From positions 1-64,000 of the forward strand of contig JAGOAZ010000006.1 in assembly GCA_017983675.1 (NCBI GenBank): a stretch of 64,000 nucleotides of DNA, given 5' to 3'. Within the stretch, counting starts at the first letter, position 1. Each line of letters begins with the position of its first letter. Source of the DNA: Fluviicola sp. Its GTDB lineage: Bacteria; Bacteroidota; Bacteroidia; Flavobacteriales_D; Crocinitomicaceae. The position numbers and the translations under genes are program-made. Under the pieces are notes generated by a model. The model did not search any database. It worked only from the letters and a program-made list of their open reading frames with translations, and had not been told where the DNA came from. Below are positions 7,436 through 15,584 of this stretch, piece after piece.

Positions 7436-7472
7436 TTGCAAATAACGTTTTGCAAATAGGCAAAGGGGCCTA
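7436..7472. repeat. cassette-spacer repeat with conserved 18-mer
   Basis: Bases 7436-7453 (TTGCAAATAACGTTTTGC) are identical to 1180-1197. They are followed by the hairpin TAGGC/GCCTA at 7457-7461 and 7468-7472. It sits just upstream of the RlaP-like gene, in the same place relative to its gene as the copy at 1180. Confidence 0.55.
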
Positions 7473-7516
7473 ACAAGTATAATCATTTTTGCGCTATTGT
7501 TTAATTGGTGGTTGCT

Positions 7517-8002
7517 TTACCACCCTTTTTTCTTTTTAAATGTTCTTGTACCAATAAATGTAATTGTTTCATTACGGTAGGCGACATAAATGGAAATATT
7601 TTCCTTTATTGTAATGCTGTTTTTATTCCAATCAACAATTTCTATTTGTCCGCTAATTTTGCATTTTTCATTATTCCATCTCCATACCGAAAATACTCCA
7701 TAACTACTTTGCACTAATGTTGTGTCTGACGATAAATCTATTGTCTTTTTTGTATTGGCAGCTTCCGGTTCTGGAAAAACTAACGTAAGGGTATAACTAA
7801 ATTCTTCGTCAACTGATCCAGGCTCGTTGTAGTTTATTTCTTGACTAAGAGTGAATTTGTTTTTCGTTATTTTCTTGTCACGAAGAATAATATTGTTCTC
7901 ATTATAATTTGTACTGTCTTTTAATGTCAAAACATTTATCTGTCCATGACAAATTATAAATGTTAATGAGAATATTATTATTAATAATCGTTTCATATTC
8001 AT
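7517..8002 (-). CDS. secreted hypothetical protein
   Basis: 161 residues. Residues 1-20 form a signal peptide with a hydrophobic core followed by CHGQ, so the product is exported to the periplasm or cell surface. The mature part is beta-rich with two internal similar-looking strands and ends GTRTFKKKKGW. No domain is recognised. It is a stand-alone minus-strand gene with spacer repeats on both sides (7436-7472 and 8005-8140). Confidence 0.55.
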   Translation of the reverse strand: MNMKRLLIIIFSLTFIICHGQINVLTLKDSTNYNENNIILRDKKITKNKFTLSQEINYNEPGSVDEEFSYTLTLVFPEPEAANTKKTIDLSSDTTLVQSSYGVFSVWRWNNEKCKISGQIEIVDWNKNSITIKENISIYVAYRNETITFIGTRTFKKKKGW

Positions 8003-8004
8003 AA

Positions 8005-8140
8005 TTGCAAATTACGGTTTGAGACTATGAGCCGTTCCGAACTTTCACCCGAAAACTGCAACCTCGAAGTTTAATTATTTTTAAATATACAAAATCGTTT
8101 CATCGAAGCATAAACTCGGAAAGGAGCATGAGCCTCTGTT
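8005..8140. repeat. long imperfect inverted-repeat spacer
   Basis: Bases 8021-8040 and 8116-8135 are imperfect inverse copies (about 15 of 20 positions), with TTCCGA facing TCGGAA. The outer 5' part, TTGCAAATTACGGTTT at 8005-8020, is a degenerate copy of the 18-mer at 1180 and 7436. No coding is seen. The layout of outer conserved box, inverted arms and variable centre matches the element at 571-700. Confidence 0.55.
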
Positions 8141-8147
8141 GCAGATA

Positions 8148-8684
8148 TCATCTGTTTTCAATCAAGTTCAGTTTTGGATTTGCCTCATATATTTTTGTCA
8201 CAAGCCATTTTCTGTCTAGCACCATGTTTATTTTGAATTTAGTCAATCCATACAAAGCAAGGGGTACTGATATAAATAAAGGAATATAAGAAAATGTATA
8301 GTCTATACTACGCGCATTTGTAAAGAAAATTATTGATCCCTCATTTTCTCTTTTATCATTTATTCTTATAGAAACAATTTCATTTAAAGGAATTTTAAAA
8401 ACGATTCTATTATTGATGTATTTAATAAGATTATTGTCATCGATAACACATTTAATATTCAATCTTTTCTTAAATGAAATATAAATTAAGAAAATAGTAA
8501 GGGCAAGCCAAAAGAGGTTGAAAACTAACATAAATATGTTTCTGTCATTATTATTTACCGAATTTTTGGATAGTATTGAATAAACAGGTAATGAAATAAG
8601 AAACCCGAAAATCATCAAAGAAGAATAAATATAATCTTCTAATCTAAATTTGAATTTTGGGTTTGTCTTAATTACGGTTGTCAT
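8148..8684 (-). CDS. membrane-anchored hypothetical protein
   Basis: 178 residues. Two transmembrane segments (about residues 18-38 and 49-70) are followed by a cytoplasmic beta-rich region that resembles a PH-like fold (INDKRENEGSIIFFTNARS) and another hydrophobic patch near 130-148. This layout is common in small membrane proteins of unknown function in this phylum. No catalytic motif is visible. It is the last accessory-type gene before the core operon that ends at 8880. Confidence 0.55.
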   Translation of the reverse strand: MTTVIKTNPKFKFRLEDYIYSSLMIFGFLISLPVYSILSKNSVNNNDRNIFMLVFNLFWLALTIFLIYISFKKRLNIKCVIDDNNLIKYINNRIVFKIPLNEIVSIRINDKRENEGSIIFFTNARSIDYTFSYIPLFISVPLALYGLTKFKINMVLDRKWLVTKIYEANPKLNLIENR

Positions 8685-8736
8685 AGATTTCTGCTATCTT
8701 ATATATCCACGCTTCATCATAACTTATATCCAAACT

Positions 8737-8778
8737 TATTCAGGTAGATAAGCGAAATTTTGTAGTAATCCAAATATA
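8737..8778. repeat. dispersed repeat copy B
   Basis: 8737-8757 and 8763-8778 match 2912-2932 and 3086-3101 in the same orientation. The two blocks are 5 bases apart here but about 150 bases apart in copy A. This copy lies just outside the accessory genes, about 100 bases from the end of the core operon. The rest of 8685-8879 shows no gene. Confidence 0.5.
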
Positions 8779-8879
8779 AAGAAAAAAATGAAGAAAGTAC
8801 GCTTGAAACTAATAAAGCACTGCATTTTTAGAACAATTACTAAGTAACAGATTAAAGAATTGGAGCATCTAAAGACTCC

Positions 8880-10247
8880 CTACCCCAAGCGCTCTTCTTT
8901 CGGGACGCGGAGCAAGAACAACAAGCCCAAGACAAAGAACATGGCAACGGAAACAACCGAGAAACGCATGTTGTTGAAGGCAACTTCCATCAAACCAAAA
9001 AACAAAGTTCCCAAGACAATCCCTACTTTTTCAGAAGCGTCGTAGAAGGAGAAATAACTCGCGTGGTCTTCAGTTTCGGGTAAATACTTGGAATAAGTCG
9101 AACGGGCAATGGCTTGAACACCTCCCATGACCAAGCCAACTGCGGCTGCCAATAAATAGAACTCTGTTGGTGTTTTGATGACAAAGGCCATCGCACAAAT
9201 CAAAATCCAAATGAAAATGGAAAATGCCAATGTTTTGATGTTACCAATTTTCACCGAAATGCGTGACATCAAAAACGCGCCGCCTGCTCCCAATAACTGA
9301 ATCAACAAAATCGCAACGATCAAACCGCTATCATCCACTTTTCCATCTTTGATCGGCCAAGCAATTTCTTTTTTCGCAAAATAAGTTGCCATCAACATCA
9401 CTGTTTGAACGCCTGTATTGAAAAAGAAAAAAGCGGTCAAATAACGTTTCAAACGGTATGTTTTTTGGAATTCGACAAATACCTTTTTCAACTCTTTGAA
9501 TCCTTTCCAGATATAGCCTTTTTCTTTGATACGCACGGACGTTGTGTTGGGCAATACGCGGTACGTGATTTGTGAAAAGGAAATCCACCACAAACCAACA
9601 ATCACAAAACAATACGCTGCCGGAACGTGAAAGACTTTCATCAACACCAAACAAATGATCAACAAGGTCATACTACCAATGTAACCCATCGAAAAGCCAC
9701 GAGCTGATAATTTATCGTGATCTTTCACTTCTGCTATCTCTGGTAAATACGAATTGTAAAAGACCAAGCTGTTCCAAAAACCAATACTCGCAATGAATAA
9801 GGTGAACAAGCCGATTTCAATCAAGCCAATTTTCAACAAATCGGCAAAAAAGAACAGGGACATCGAAGCCAATGCGCCCATGTAACAGAAGAATTGTAAA
9901 AAACGCTTTTTATTGCCGCGGTAATCGGCAACGCCAGAAAGCAAAGGCGACATGAACGAAACAACTAAAAACGAAGCGGAAAGCACAAAACTCATCAATG
10001 CGGAATTGGACAATTGCCAACCGAAAAAATCAACGGTGACCACTTCTCCGGCTTTCAATGTCACCGAATCAGCATTTTCCCACGTTACGCCGTAGTGTTG
10101 CGTTTTGTAATACTTTGTGGTGACCGTATCGTAAAAAATAGGGAAAATCGCAGAAGAAATGACCAAGTTATAAACTGAATTTGCCCAGTCGTACATAACC
10201 CATCCACGGATTACTTTTTTGTCGCCTTTCTGAATTTGTTTTTCCAT
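8880..10247 (-). CDS. UMF1-type MFS transporter (Atg22-like)
   Basis: 455 residues with about 12 transmembrane segments. The N-terminal RGWVMYDWANSVYNLVI is the signature of the UMF1/Atg22 branch of the major facilitator superfamily; fungal Atg22 exports amino acids from the vacuole, and bacterial substrates are unknown. The motif GGVQAIARSTYSKYLPE in the second half is also typical. It is the last gene of a five-gene minus-strand operon, 11 bases after the dehydrogenase gene, which might link it to export of an amino-acid-like product (inference). Confidence 0.87.
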   Translation of the reverse strand: MEKQIQKGDKKVIRGWVMYDWANSVYNLVISSAIFPIFYDTVTTKYYKTQHYGVTWENADSVTLKAGEVVTVDFFGWQLSNSALMSFVLSASFLVVSFMSPLLSGVADYRGNKKRFLQFFCYMGALASMSLFFFADLLKIGLIEIGLFTLFIASIGFWNSLVFYNSYLPEIAEVKDHDKLSARGFSMGYIGSMTLLIICLVLMKVFHVPAAYCFVIVGLWWISFSQITYRVLPNTTSVRIKEKGYIWKGFKELKKVFVEFQKTYRLKRYLTAFFFFNTGVQTVMLMATYFAKKEIAWPIKDGKVDDSGLIVAILLIQLLGAGGAFLMSRISVKIGNIKTLAFSIFIWILICAMAFVIKTPTEFYLLAAAVGLVMGGVQAIARSTYSKYLPETEDHASYFSFYDASEKVGIVLGTLFFGLMEVAFNNMRFSVVSVAMFFVLGLLFLLRVPKEERLG

Positions 10248-10258
10248 AAGTTGTCGTT

Positions 10259-11470
10259 TTATTGGCCGTTTACATAGTCTTGTAAGTAGGCAAAATTCGG
10301 TGTTAATTTACCAAATAAATCGGTTTCACTTCCACGTTCAATAATTCCAGTCGGATCTTCGCCAAACAATGCTGGGAAAACTTGCGCTATTAATTCGTTT
10401 CCAAAATCTTCAGAAGCATCAAGCGGTAATTCGCACGGCAAATTATCAACCGCCATTACTGCCACAACGCCTTCGTTCATCCAATCGGCCTCCTCGCCTG
10501 TTGCAATTGAATAGCCAAAAATAGGATCTGCAATTATGGAAGGTCGAATGGTACAAGCAATTGGTCCTGCGATGTCGCACGAAACATCTGCAACGACAGT
10601 TAATTTGCTTGTTTTTAAATGTTCGTTTGTTAAAATGAACGGTGACTTATTGCTCCAATAATGACAAGCTATGTACATGTTCGCATGTTCCGCATACGCT
10701 TGAAAAGCAGATTGAAACAATTCCGGTGCTTCGTAGAACGTTTTTTTATCAAACGGCGTTCCGTCCATTCGTTCGAAGTAATCGTTTACTTCCAAATGAG
10801 TAAATACAGGATGATCAAATTGTTGCGCTAAAAATTCGGCTGGTTTTACTTCTGTAATGGGAACCAATTTCATGATTTCTCGTGCGCCATTCCCAACGCG
10901 ACCAAAACCTGTTAAGACAATGCGTGTATCAGCTGGTAAAATGACTTTTTTCAATTCGTTTTCCATTTCGACACGATCAGCACACGCACAAGCTGGTTTC
11001 AAATCGTACAAACGGTTTTTCAAACCAAATGTGCGAAATCCGTTGTATGCGCCAACAATACCAGCGTAGCGTCCAAACCCAATGATGCGTTTGTTGTCAC
11101 TATTTTTCAATACTTCGTAATCGATTAATTGAATATTCTTGTCCAAAATCGCTCGCAATAAATCGCGGTTATACGGTTGTTTTTTTAAGGTATGTGAAAA
11201 GAACAAGAATTTTTTGTTGGGAATCAAATCCGATTTATTCACTTCTTTCACTCCCATAATGATGTCGCAATCCGATAAATCCGAAACAATTTCCACTCCT
11301 TCGTCGGTATAATGTTTGTCGGTAAATGCACGAACTGGACTTGTTTGAACCACTACTTTCACCTGTGGGAAAAGTTGTTCAACTTGTTTGCATTGTTTTG
11401 GTGTGAGGGGAACACGCTTATCTGGTGGAACTTTTCCTTCACGGATAATTCCTAATTTAATTTGATTCAT
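10259..11470 (-). CDS. saccharopine/alanine-dehydrogenase-like NAD(P) oxidoreductase
   Basis: 403 residues of the alanine dehydrogenase/PNT-N superfamily, closest in pattern to saccharopine dehydrogenase (Lys1-like). REGKVPPDKRVPLTP opens the N-terminal domain. Lys75 (GVKE) and His93 (SHTLKKQ) fall where Lys1 enzymes have their catalytic pair. GFGRVGNGA at 188-196 is the dinucleotide-binding loop. The true substrate, probably an amino or imino acid, is not shown. It is tightly packed in the operon, 5 bases after the HAD gene and 11 before the transporter. Confidence 0.75.
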   Translation of the reverse strand: MNQIKLGIIREGKVPPDKRVPLTPKQCKQVEQLFPQVKVVVQTSPVRAFTDKHYTDEGVEIVSDLSDCDIIMGVKEVNKSDLIPNKKFLFFSHTLKKQPYNRDLLRAILDKNIQLIDYEVLKNSDNKRIIGFGRYAGIVGAYNGFRTFGLKNRLYDLKPACACADRVEMENELKKVILPADTRIVLTGFGRVGNGAREIMKLVPITEVKPAEFLAQQFDHPVFTHLEVNDYFERMDGTPFDKKTFYEAPELFQSAFQAYAEHANMYIACHYWSNKSPFILTNEHLKTSKLTVVADVSCDIAGPIACTIRPSIIADPIFGYSIATGEEADWMNEGVVAVMAVDNLPCELPLDASEDFGNELIAQVFPALFGEDPTGIIERGSETDLFGKLTPNFAYLQDYVNGQ

Positions 11471-11475
11471 TTCGA

Positions 11476-12162
11476 TTAAAAATGCTTTATGGGTTCGGGT
11501 AATAAAAAATTGTCAATCAATTCTCTTATTGCTCCTTTACCTCCTTGGGTTTTTAAAACTACGTCTACTTGTTGTTTGACTAATTGTACGGCATCGACAG
11601 GACAACACGTGAAACCAACTTTTTCCATGATGGATAAATCGTTGATATCGTCGCCTATCATTGCTACTTCGTGTAAGCTAATTCCTAATTCGTTGCACCA
11701 ATTTTCGAGTACGCCTAATTTTTGGTCACGCCCAACGTACACGTGTGAAATCTTTAGTAATTCAGCGCGTTTCACCACCATTTGATCGGTGAATGCAGAC
11801 GAAATAATTCCGATTTTCAATCCAGCCTCTTGCGCTTTCATGATAGCCATTCCATCTTTTGCGTTGTATTTTTTCATTTGGTCGCCCGACTCGGTGTAAT
11901 ACATTCCTCCATCAGTCATGACGCCGTCAACATCTAAAATCAACAATTTAATAGCGGCAATTTTCGCTTTCAAATGATCGAAAATAAAAAGCGGTTTGAA
12001 CAACAAGGTATAAAAATCAACTTCGTATTCTTCCGCAATCGCTTCCAAATCTAAGACGGACAATTCTGTAACGCCATCCACATTGAAATCAGCCAATAAC
12101 TGATAAAAATCAACGCCAAATTTGGCACACAATCCTTTGATGTTTTGCTCTAAAAACAACAT
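11476..12162 (-). CDS. KdsC-like HAD phosphatase with N-terminal helical domain
   Basis: 228 residues from the ATG at 12162, one base after the upstream stop. A start at 12195 is possible but would overlap that gene. Residues 1-60 resemble a degenerate XRE-type helix-turn-helix. Then comes an HAD domain like 3-deoxy-D-manno-octulosonate 8-phosphate phosphatase: ILDVDGVMTDGG with nucleophile Asp77 and Asp79, a Ser in GIISS, and GDDINDL as the metal loop. It probably dephosphorylates a sugar-acid phosphate. The position after DAHP synthase makes the substrate uncertain: Kdo-8-P or a related compound. Confidence 0.78.
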   Translation of the reverse strand: MLFLEQNIKGLCAKFGVDFYQLLADFNVDGVTELSVLDLEAIAEEYEVDFYTLLFKPLFIFDHLKAKIAAIKLLILDVDGVMTDGGMYYTESGDQMKKYNAKDGMAIMKAQEAGLKIGIISSAFTDQMVVKRAELLKISHVYVGRDQKLGVLENWCNELGISLHEVAMIGDDINDLSIMEKVGFTCCPVDAVQLVKQQVDVVLKTQGGKGAIRELIDNFLLPEPIKHF

Positions 12163-12163
12163 G

Positions 12164-13162
12164 TTATACGATAGAATATCCAACACTTGCAGCAATTGGT
12201 TGAATGGATTTCAACAATGCTTCAAATTCGTTGTGATTTAATTGTTGTGATGCGTCTGATTTTGCAACGGCAGGATTTGGATGCACTTCGATCAATAATC
12301 CGTCAACGCCCAATGCAACACAAGCGCGTGTCAAACCAGCAATTCCGTAAGCATAACCCATCGCGTGACTTGGATCCAAAACCACTGGCAAATTCGTATA
12401 ATGTTTCAACCATTCGACACCACACAAATCAAGTGTGAAGCGTGTTCCTGTTTCAAACGTACGAATTCCACGTTCACACAACAATACATTTTCGTTTCCT
12501 CCTGCTAATACAAATTCGGCCGCTTGCACAAATTCTTGCAAGGTCGTTCCAAATCCACGTTTGATCAACACTGTTTTTTGTGTTTTCGCACAAGCACGTA
12601 AAATTCCTTGGTCGTACATCGCTTTTGCACCAACTTGAATCACGTCTGCATGCTCAATGATTTCGTCAATGTGCGTTGCGTCACGTGCTTCTGTAACAAC
12701 AGTGAATCCGTGTTCTTCACGCATTTTAGCCAATAACTTTAATCCGTCTAAGCCCATTCCTTGGAAACTGTACGGACTTGTTCTTGGTTTGTAACAACCA
12801 CCGCGCAACGAAGTCAATCCGTTTGCTTGTAACAACGCTGCAGATTCTCTGATTTGTGCTTCCGATTCCACCGAACAAGGTCCAGAAATAATGATGGTGT
12901 TTTTTGTGTCACCTCCAACAGTTACGTTTCCAATTTTCACTTCACGTGTTGTTGGTCTGTATGCGCGGGAAGCTAATTGCATATCGTTTGCAAATACCCA
13001 ATGTTCGTCTGTGAAATCCTGTAAACCAGTTGGAACTTCTTTCACTCCTGAACCAGTAATTAATACGTTTTTCCCTTCCGAAACAATGTGGAATGCTTTG
13101 TTTTCTTGTGCCAGTTGTGCTGCTTGTTGCGCAGAAACAGTGCTTTTTAAATGTATGATCAT
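12164..13162 (-). CDS. aroF: 3-deoxy-7-phosphoheptulonate (DAHP) synthase, type I-beta
   Basis: 332 residues. It condenses phosphoenolpyruvate with erythrose 4-phosphate, the first step of the shikimate pathway. An N-terminal ferredoxin-like domain (about 1-70) is typical of the Thermotoga-type enzyme. The barrel shows GPCSVES (94-100), KPRTSPYSFQG (125-135), IKRGFGTT, CERGIRTFE, DPSHAMG and EVHPNP, giving the metal ligands Cys, His, Glu and Asp. KdsA would have a different KANRSS-type loop, so this is not a Kdo-8-P synthase. It is 4 bases downstream of the epimerase/CBS gene. Confidence 0.93.
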   Translation of the reverse strand: MIIHLKSTVSAQQAAQLAQENKAFHIVSEGKNVLITGSGVKEVPTGLQDFTDEHWVFANDMQLASRAYRPTTREVKIGNVTVGGDTKNTIIISGPCSVESEAQIRESAALLQANGLTSLRGGCYKPRTSPYSFQGMGLDGLKLLAKMREEHGFTVVTEARDATHIDEIIEHADVIQVGAKAMYDQGILRACAKTQKTVLIKRGFGTTLQEFVQAAEFVLAGGNENVLLCERGIRTFETGTRFTLDLCGVEWLKHYTNLPVVLDPSHAMGYAYGIAGLTRACVALGVDGLLIEVHPNPAVAKSDASQQLNHNEFEALLKSIQPIAASVGYSIV

Positions 13163-13166
13163 CTTG

Positions 13167-14171
13167 TTATAATTCTCCTTTAATTAGATTGACAAATGTA
13201 ATAATTCCCTTTGCCTTGCCTGCTTTGTCAACAACAGGTAAATAAGTAATTGGGAAGGAATACTTTTTGATTAATTGCAACAACTCATTCACCGTGGCGT
13301 CTTCGTCAACGACAATTGGTTGCGTATTCATTAATTCAGTAATCGAGCAAGTAGTTAAATTTCCTTTGTGCGCAATCAACGCTTTGCGGATGTCTGCATT
13401 CGAAACAATTCCATTCAATTGATGCGTTTCAGAAACAACCAATGCAAAGCCCAATTTCCCAGCTTCAATTGCTGCAAACAAACTCAAATTATCCGATTGT
13501 TCCGCATAAACTATTGGCGCTTCGTCCAAAGGAATCATGAAATCTTTGATTCGGAAAAGGGAATTAACATTTCGTTTCGTCAAATCCATTAATGCATGTC
13601 CAACACTGGGTGCATTGAACAAAAACGAACCAGAAACAGACGAATGAACGCCCATGTTTCTCAAAATAAAAGAAACTTCGCCATTCACACCTCCGTCAAC
13701 ATGCACGGATTTATTCGGGTATTTTTGTTGGAAATCCCTGATTTTCTTAAAATTCACCGCATCAAAAACACCGCCACTTTGTCCCGGAATTGTTGCCATG
13801 AACAAAATGAAATCAAAATCGCTGTACTGATCAAAAGCGGAAACAGGTGTTGGAGTAATTACCGCTAACCCTTTCTTTCCAGTAATGTCAGCAGGAATTT
13901 CCAAGGGAGTTTCCAAATCTTCCAATTGAAACGTGATGTATTCGACTGGAACAGCTTTTAGCTTGTCGTAATACTTCGCCGGATTTTTAGTGATGATGTG
14001 CAAGTCAATTGGAATCGAACACCATTTTCTAATTTGTTCTATATCATCAAAAACGCTTAAATCATCGTTGCAATCAACGTGCAATAAATCAACGTTGTGC
14101 GCATTTAAATCCGCGATTGTTGTTGCTAAATCTCTTTTCTTATCAGAGTATATCGAAGCAGAAATTCTCAT
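13167..14171 (-). CDS. ribulose-phosphate-3-epimerase-like barrel fused to two CBS domains
   Basis: 334 residues. Residues 1-205 form a ribulose-phosphate epimerase-like barrel that keeps the metal-ligand pattern (His31 and Asp33 in HVDC, His58 in DLHII, Asp159 in VHVDGG), but the phosphate loop is IPGQSGG where NPGFGGQ is usual. Residues of about 208-334 are a pair of CBS domains, ligand-sensing modules that often bind adenine nucleotides. CBS domains are known on KdsD-type sugar-phosphate isomerases but are unusual on an epimerase. It is the first gene of the operon, with a -7 box 5 bases upstream of its ATG. Confidence 0.8.
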   Translation of the reverse strand: MRISASIYSDKKRDLATTIADLNAHNVDLLHVDCNDDLSVFDDIEQIRKWCSIPIDLHIITKNPAKYYDKLKAVPVEYITFQLEDLETPLEIPADITGKKGLAVITPTPVSAFDQYSDFDFILFMATIPGQSGGVFDAVNFKKIRDFQQKYPNKSVHVDGGVNGEVSFILRNMGVHSSVSGSFLFNAPSVGHALMDLTKRNVNSLFRIKDFMIPLDEAPIVYAEQSDNLSLFAAIEAGKLGFALVVSETHQLNGIVSNADIRKALIAHKGNLTTCSITELMNTQPIVVDEDATVNELLQLIKKYSFPITYLPVVDKAGKAKGIITFVNLIKGEL

Positions 14172-14176
14172 AAAAA

Positions 14177-14184
14177 CAAAAATA
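14177..14184 (-). promoter_or_regulatory. -7 box of the epimerase-DAHP synthase operon
   Basis: On the minus strand this is TATTTTTG, matching the Bacteroidota TAnnTTTG box. Only five bases separate it from the ATG at 14171, so the transcript is expected to start at or very near the start codon. Confidence 0.55.
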
Positions 14185-14247
14185 AGTAAAGAAAGTGTAA
14201 CAATCAGCAGGAAAATTAACTGATTAACGGTGGTTTTGTACTTTTTA

Positions 14248-14640
14248 TTAACAAAGGAAGCGGTTCTTCTGCTCTACCGTTGGCAAAGCACACTTATTTT
14301 TGAAGAACTTTTTTCGGTTATTCGCAACTATGTCGTAAACGAAGTCGCGCACAAATCGCGGAAATATCCAAGCAATATTGAGCCAAAAATAACGCGGTTT
14401 CAAATAGGGAATTAATCGAAGAACAGCCGTAGATTTGAAGAAAAAACGCGTTCCATCCCAATAGACGATGGTGTCAAGCGATATCATTTCTAAATTGTTT
14501 TCCTGGAAAAATTCACGCGCTGTTTCAGATTGCAAGGCACAAAAACGCAAATCATCACCTTTTTCGTTCCGTAACAAAAAGAGCACGCTCCGACTACATA
14601 GTCCGCATTCGCCATCATAAAAAACAACCAAATTTTTCAC
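14248..14640 (-). CDS. DCC-family thiol-disulfide oxidoreductase-like protein (DUF393)
   Basis: 130 residues, GTG start at 14640. VVFYDGECGLCSRSV near the N-terminus is the DxxCxxC motif that names the DCC family, a thioredoxin-like group thought to handle disulfides or carry redox-active cysteines. A hydrophobic, aromatic central part (PRYFWLNIAWIFPRF) suggests membrane contact. It lies 76 bases upstream of the epimerase operon and is divergent from elbB. Function in the cell is not established for most members. Confidence 0.85.
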   Translation of the reverse strand: MKNLVVFYDGECGLCSRSVLFLLRNEKGDDLRFCALQSETAREFFQENNLEMISLDTIVYWDGTRFFFKSTAVLRLIPYLKPRYFWLNIAWIFPRFVRDFVYDIVANNRKKFFKNKCALPTVEQKNRFLC

Positions 14641-14696
14641 GTCTTAAAATTACTTCAAAATTTCAAGGTTTGTCCGTTTTGAATGAAATGAATATG

Positions 14697-14704
14697 TACA
14701 TTTG
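14697..14704 (+). promoter_or_regulatory. -7 box for elbB
   Basis: TACATTTG fits TAnnTTTG and lies 18 bases before the ATG at 14723. It argues against using the in-frame TTG at 14702, which lies within the box. Confidence 0.55.
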
Positions 14705-14722
14705 AGTAAAAATAATTTAAGT

Positions 14723-15406
14723 ATGAAAATTGGCGTTTTACTTTCAGGATGTGGTGTGAATGATGGATCTGAAATTCACGAATCAGTTTTAACTTTGTTA
14801 GCAATCAAGGAACAAGGTGCTGAATATGTATGTATTTCAATTGACAAAAACCAACACGATGTCATCAATCACGTTTCGGGAGAACCAATGAATGAAACGA
14901 GAAACATGATGGTTGAATCGGCGCGCATTTCACGGGGAGAAATTGAAAACATCCGTGCTATTTCACCAGCAGACATTGATGCTTTGATTATTCCTGGTGG
15001 ATCAGGAAATGCGAAAAACTTAACCGATTGGGCATTTAATGGTCCAGATGGAACTATTTTACCCGAAGTAAAATTATTAATCGTCAACATGATTAATGTT
15101 GGAAAACCAGTCGCTGGATTATGTGTAAGTCCAGTTGTTATTGCGCAAGCATTAGCGGATTCAACCATTCATCCTTCGTTAACAATTGGAACCACAAAAG
15201 CAACTTCACCTTATTCAATTGAAGGTTTCAATCAAGGATTAGAAAAAACTGGTGCACAAGCAATTGAAAAAACAATTACAGAAATTCAAATTGACGAAAC
15301 AAATAAAATCGTAACAGCTCCTTGTTACATGATGGATGCGTCAATTGTCGACGTTCGAAACAACATATCTCAAGCAGTAGCCGCATTGATTAAATTGGCG
15401 AATTAA
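14723..15406 (+). CDS. elbB: ElbB, glyoxalase-like DJ-1/PfpI family protein
   Basis: 227 residues from ATG 14723. MKIGVLLSGCGVNDGSEIHE and the later IIPGGSGNAKNLTDWA match ElbB, an isoprenoid-linked glyoxalase III-like protein of the DJ-1/PfpI superfamily. GLCVSPVVIA contains the nucleophile-elbow Cys. E. coli ElbB has weak glyoxalase activity and its physiological role is uncertain. It stands alone, divergent from the DCC gene, and is followed by about 180 bases that contain the pckA promoter. Confidence 0.9.
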   Translation: MKIGVLLSGCGVNDGSEIHESVLTLLAIKEQGAEYVCISIDKNQHDVINHVSGEPMNETRNMMVESARISRGEIENIRAISPADIDALIIPGGSGNAKNLTDWAFNGPDGTILPEVKLLIVNMINVGKPVAGLCVSPVVIAQALADSTIHPSLTIGTTKATSPYSIEGFNQGLEKTGAQAIEKTITEIQIDETNKIVTAPCYMMDASIVDVRNNISQAVAALIKLAN

Positions 15407-15537
15407 CGAAGCTTTTTATTCCAGTCAATCTATGTTAATTACTGATAAACAAAGAAGTAGCTAATTTAGAACAATTATGAATTCAATCTTTAACAACATT
15501 TAGTACGTAAATACACCTAAAAATTGATACAATCCAT

Positions 15538-15545
15538 TAATTTTG
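15538..15545 (+). promoter_or_regulatory. -7 box for pckA
   Basis: TAATTTTG fits TAnnTTTG, 39 bases upstream of the pckA ATG at 15585. No convincing -33 TTTG at the right distance was found. Confidence 0.5.
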
Positions 15546-15584
15546 CACTAAAATAAGTTAGCTTGCTAACTGAAAATCGATTGT

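Noticed and set aside
12187..14223. Several plus-strand open frames of 60-98 codons within the DAHP synthase operon
   Set aside because: They are antisense shadows of genes with full domain evidence.
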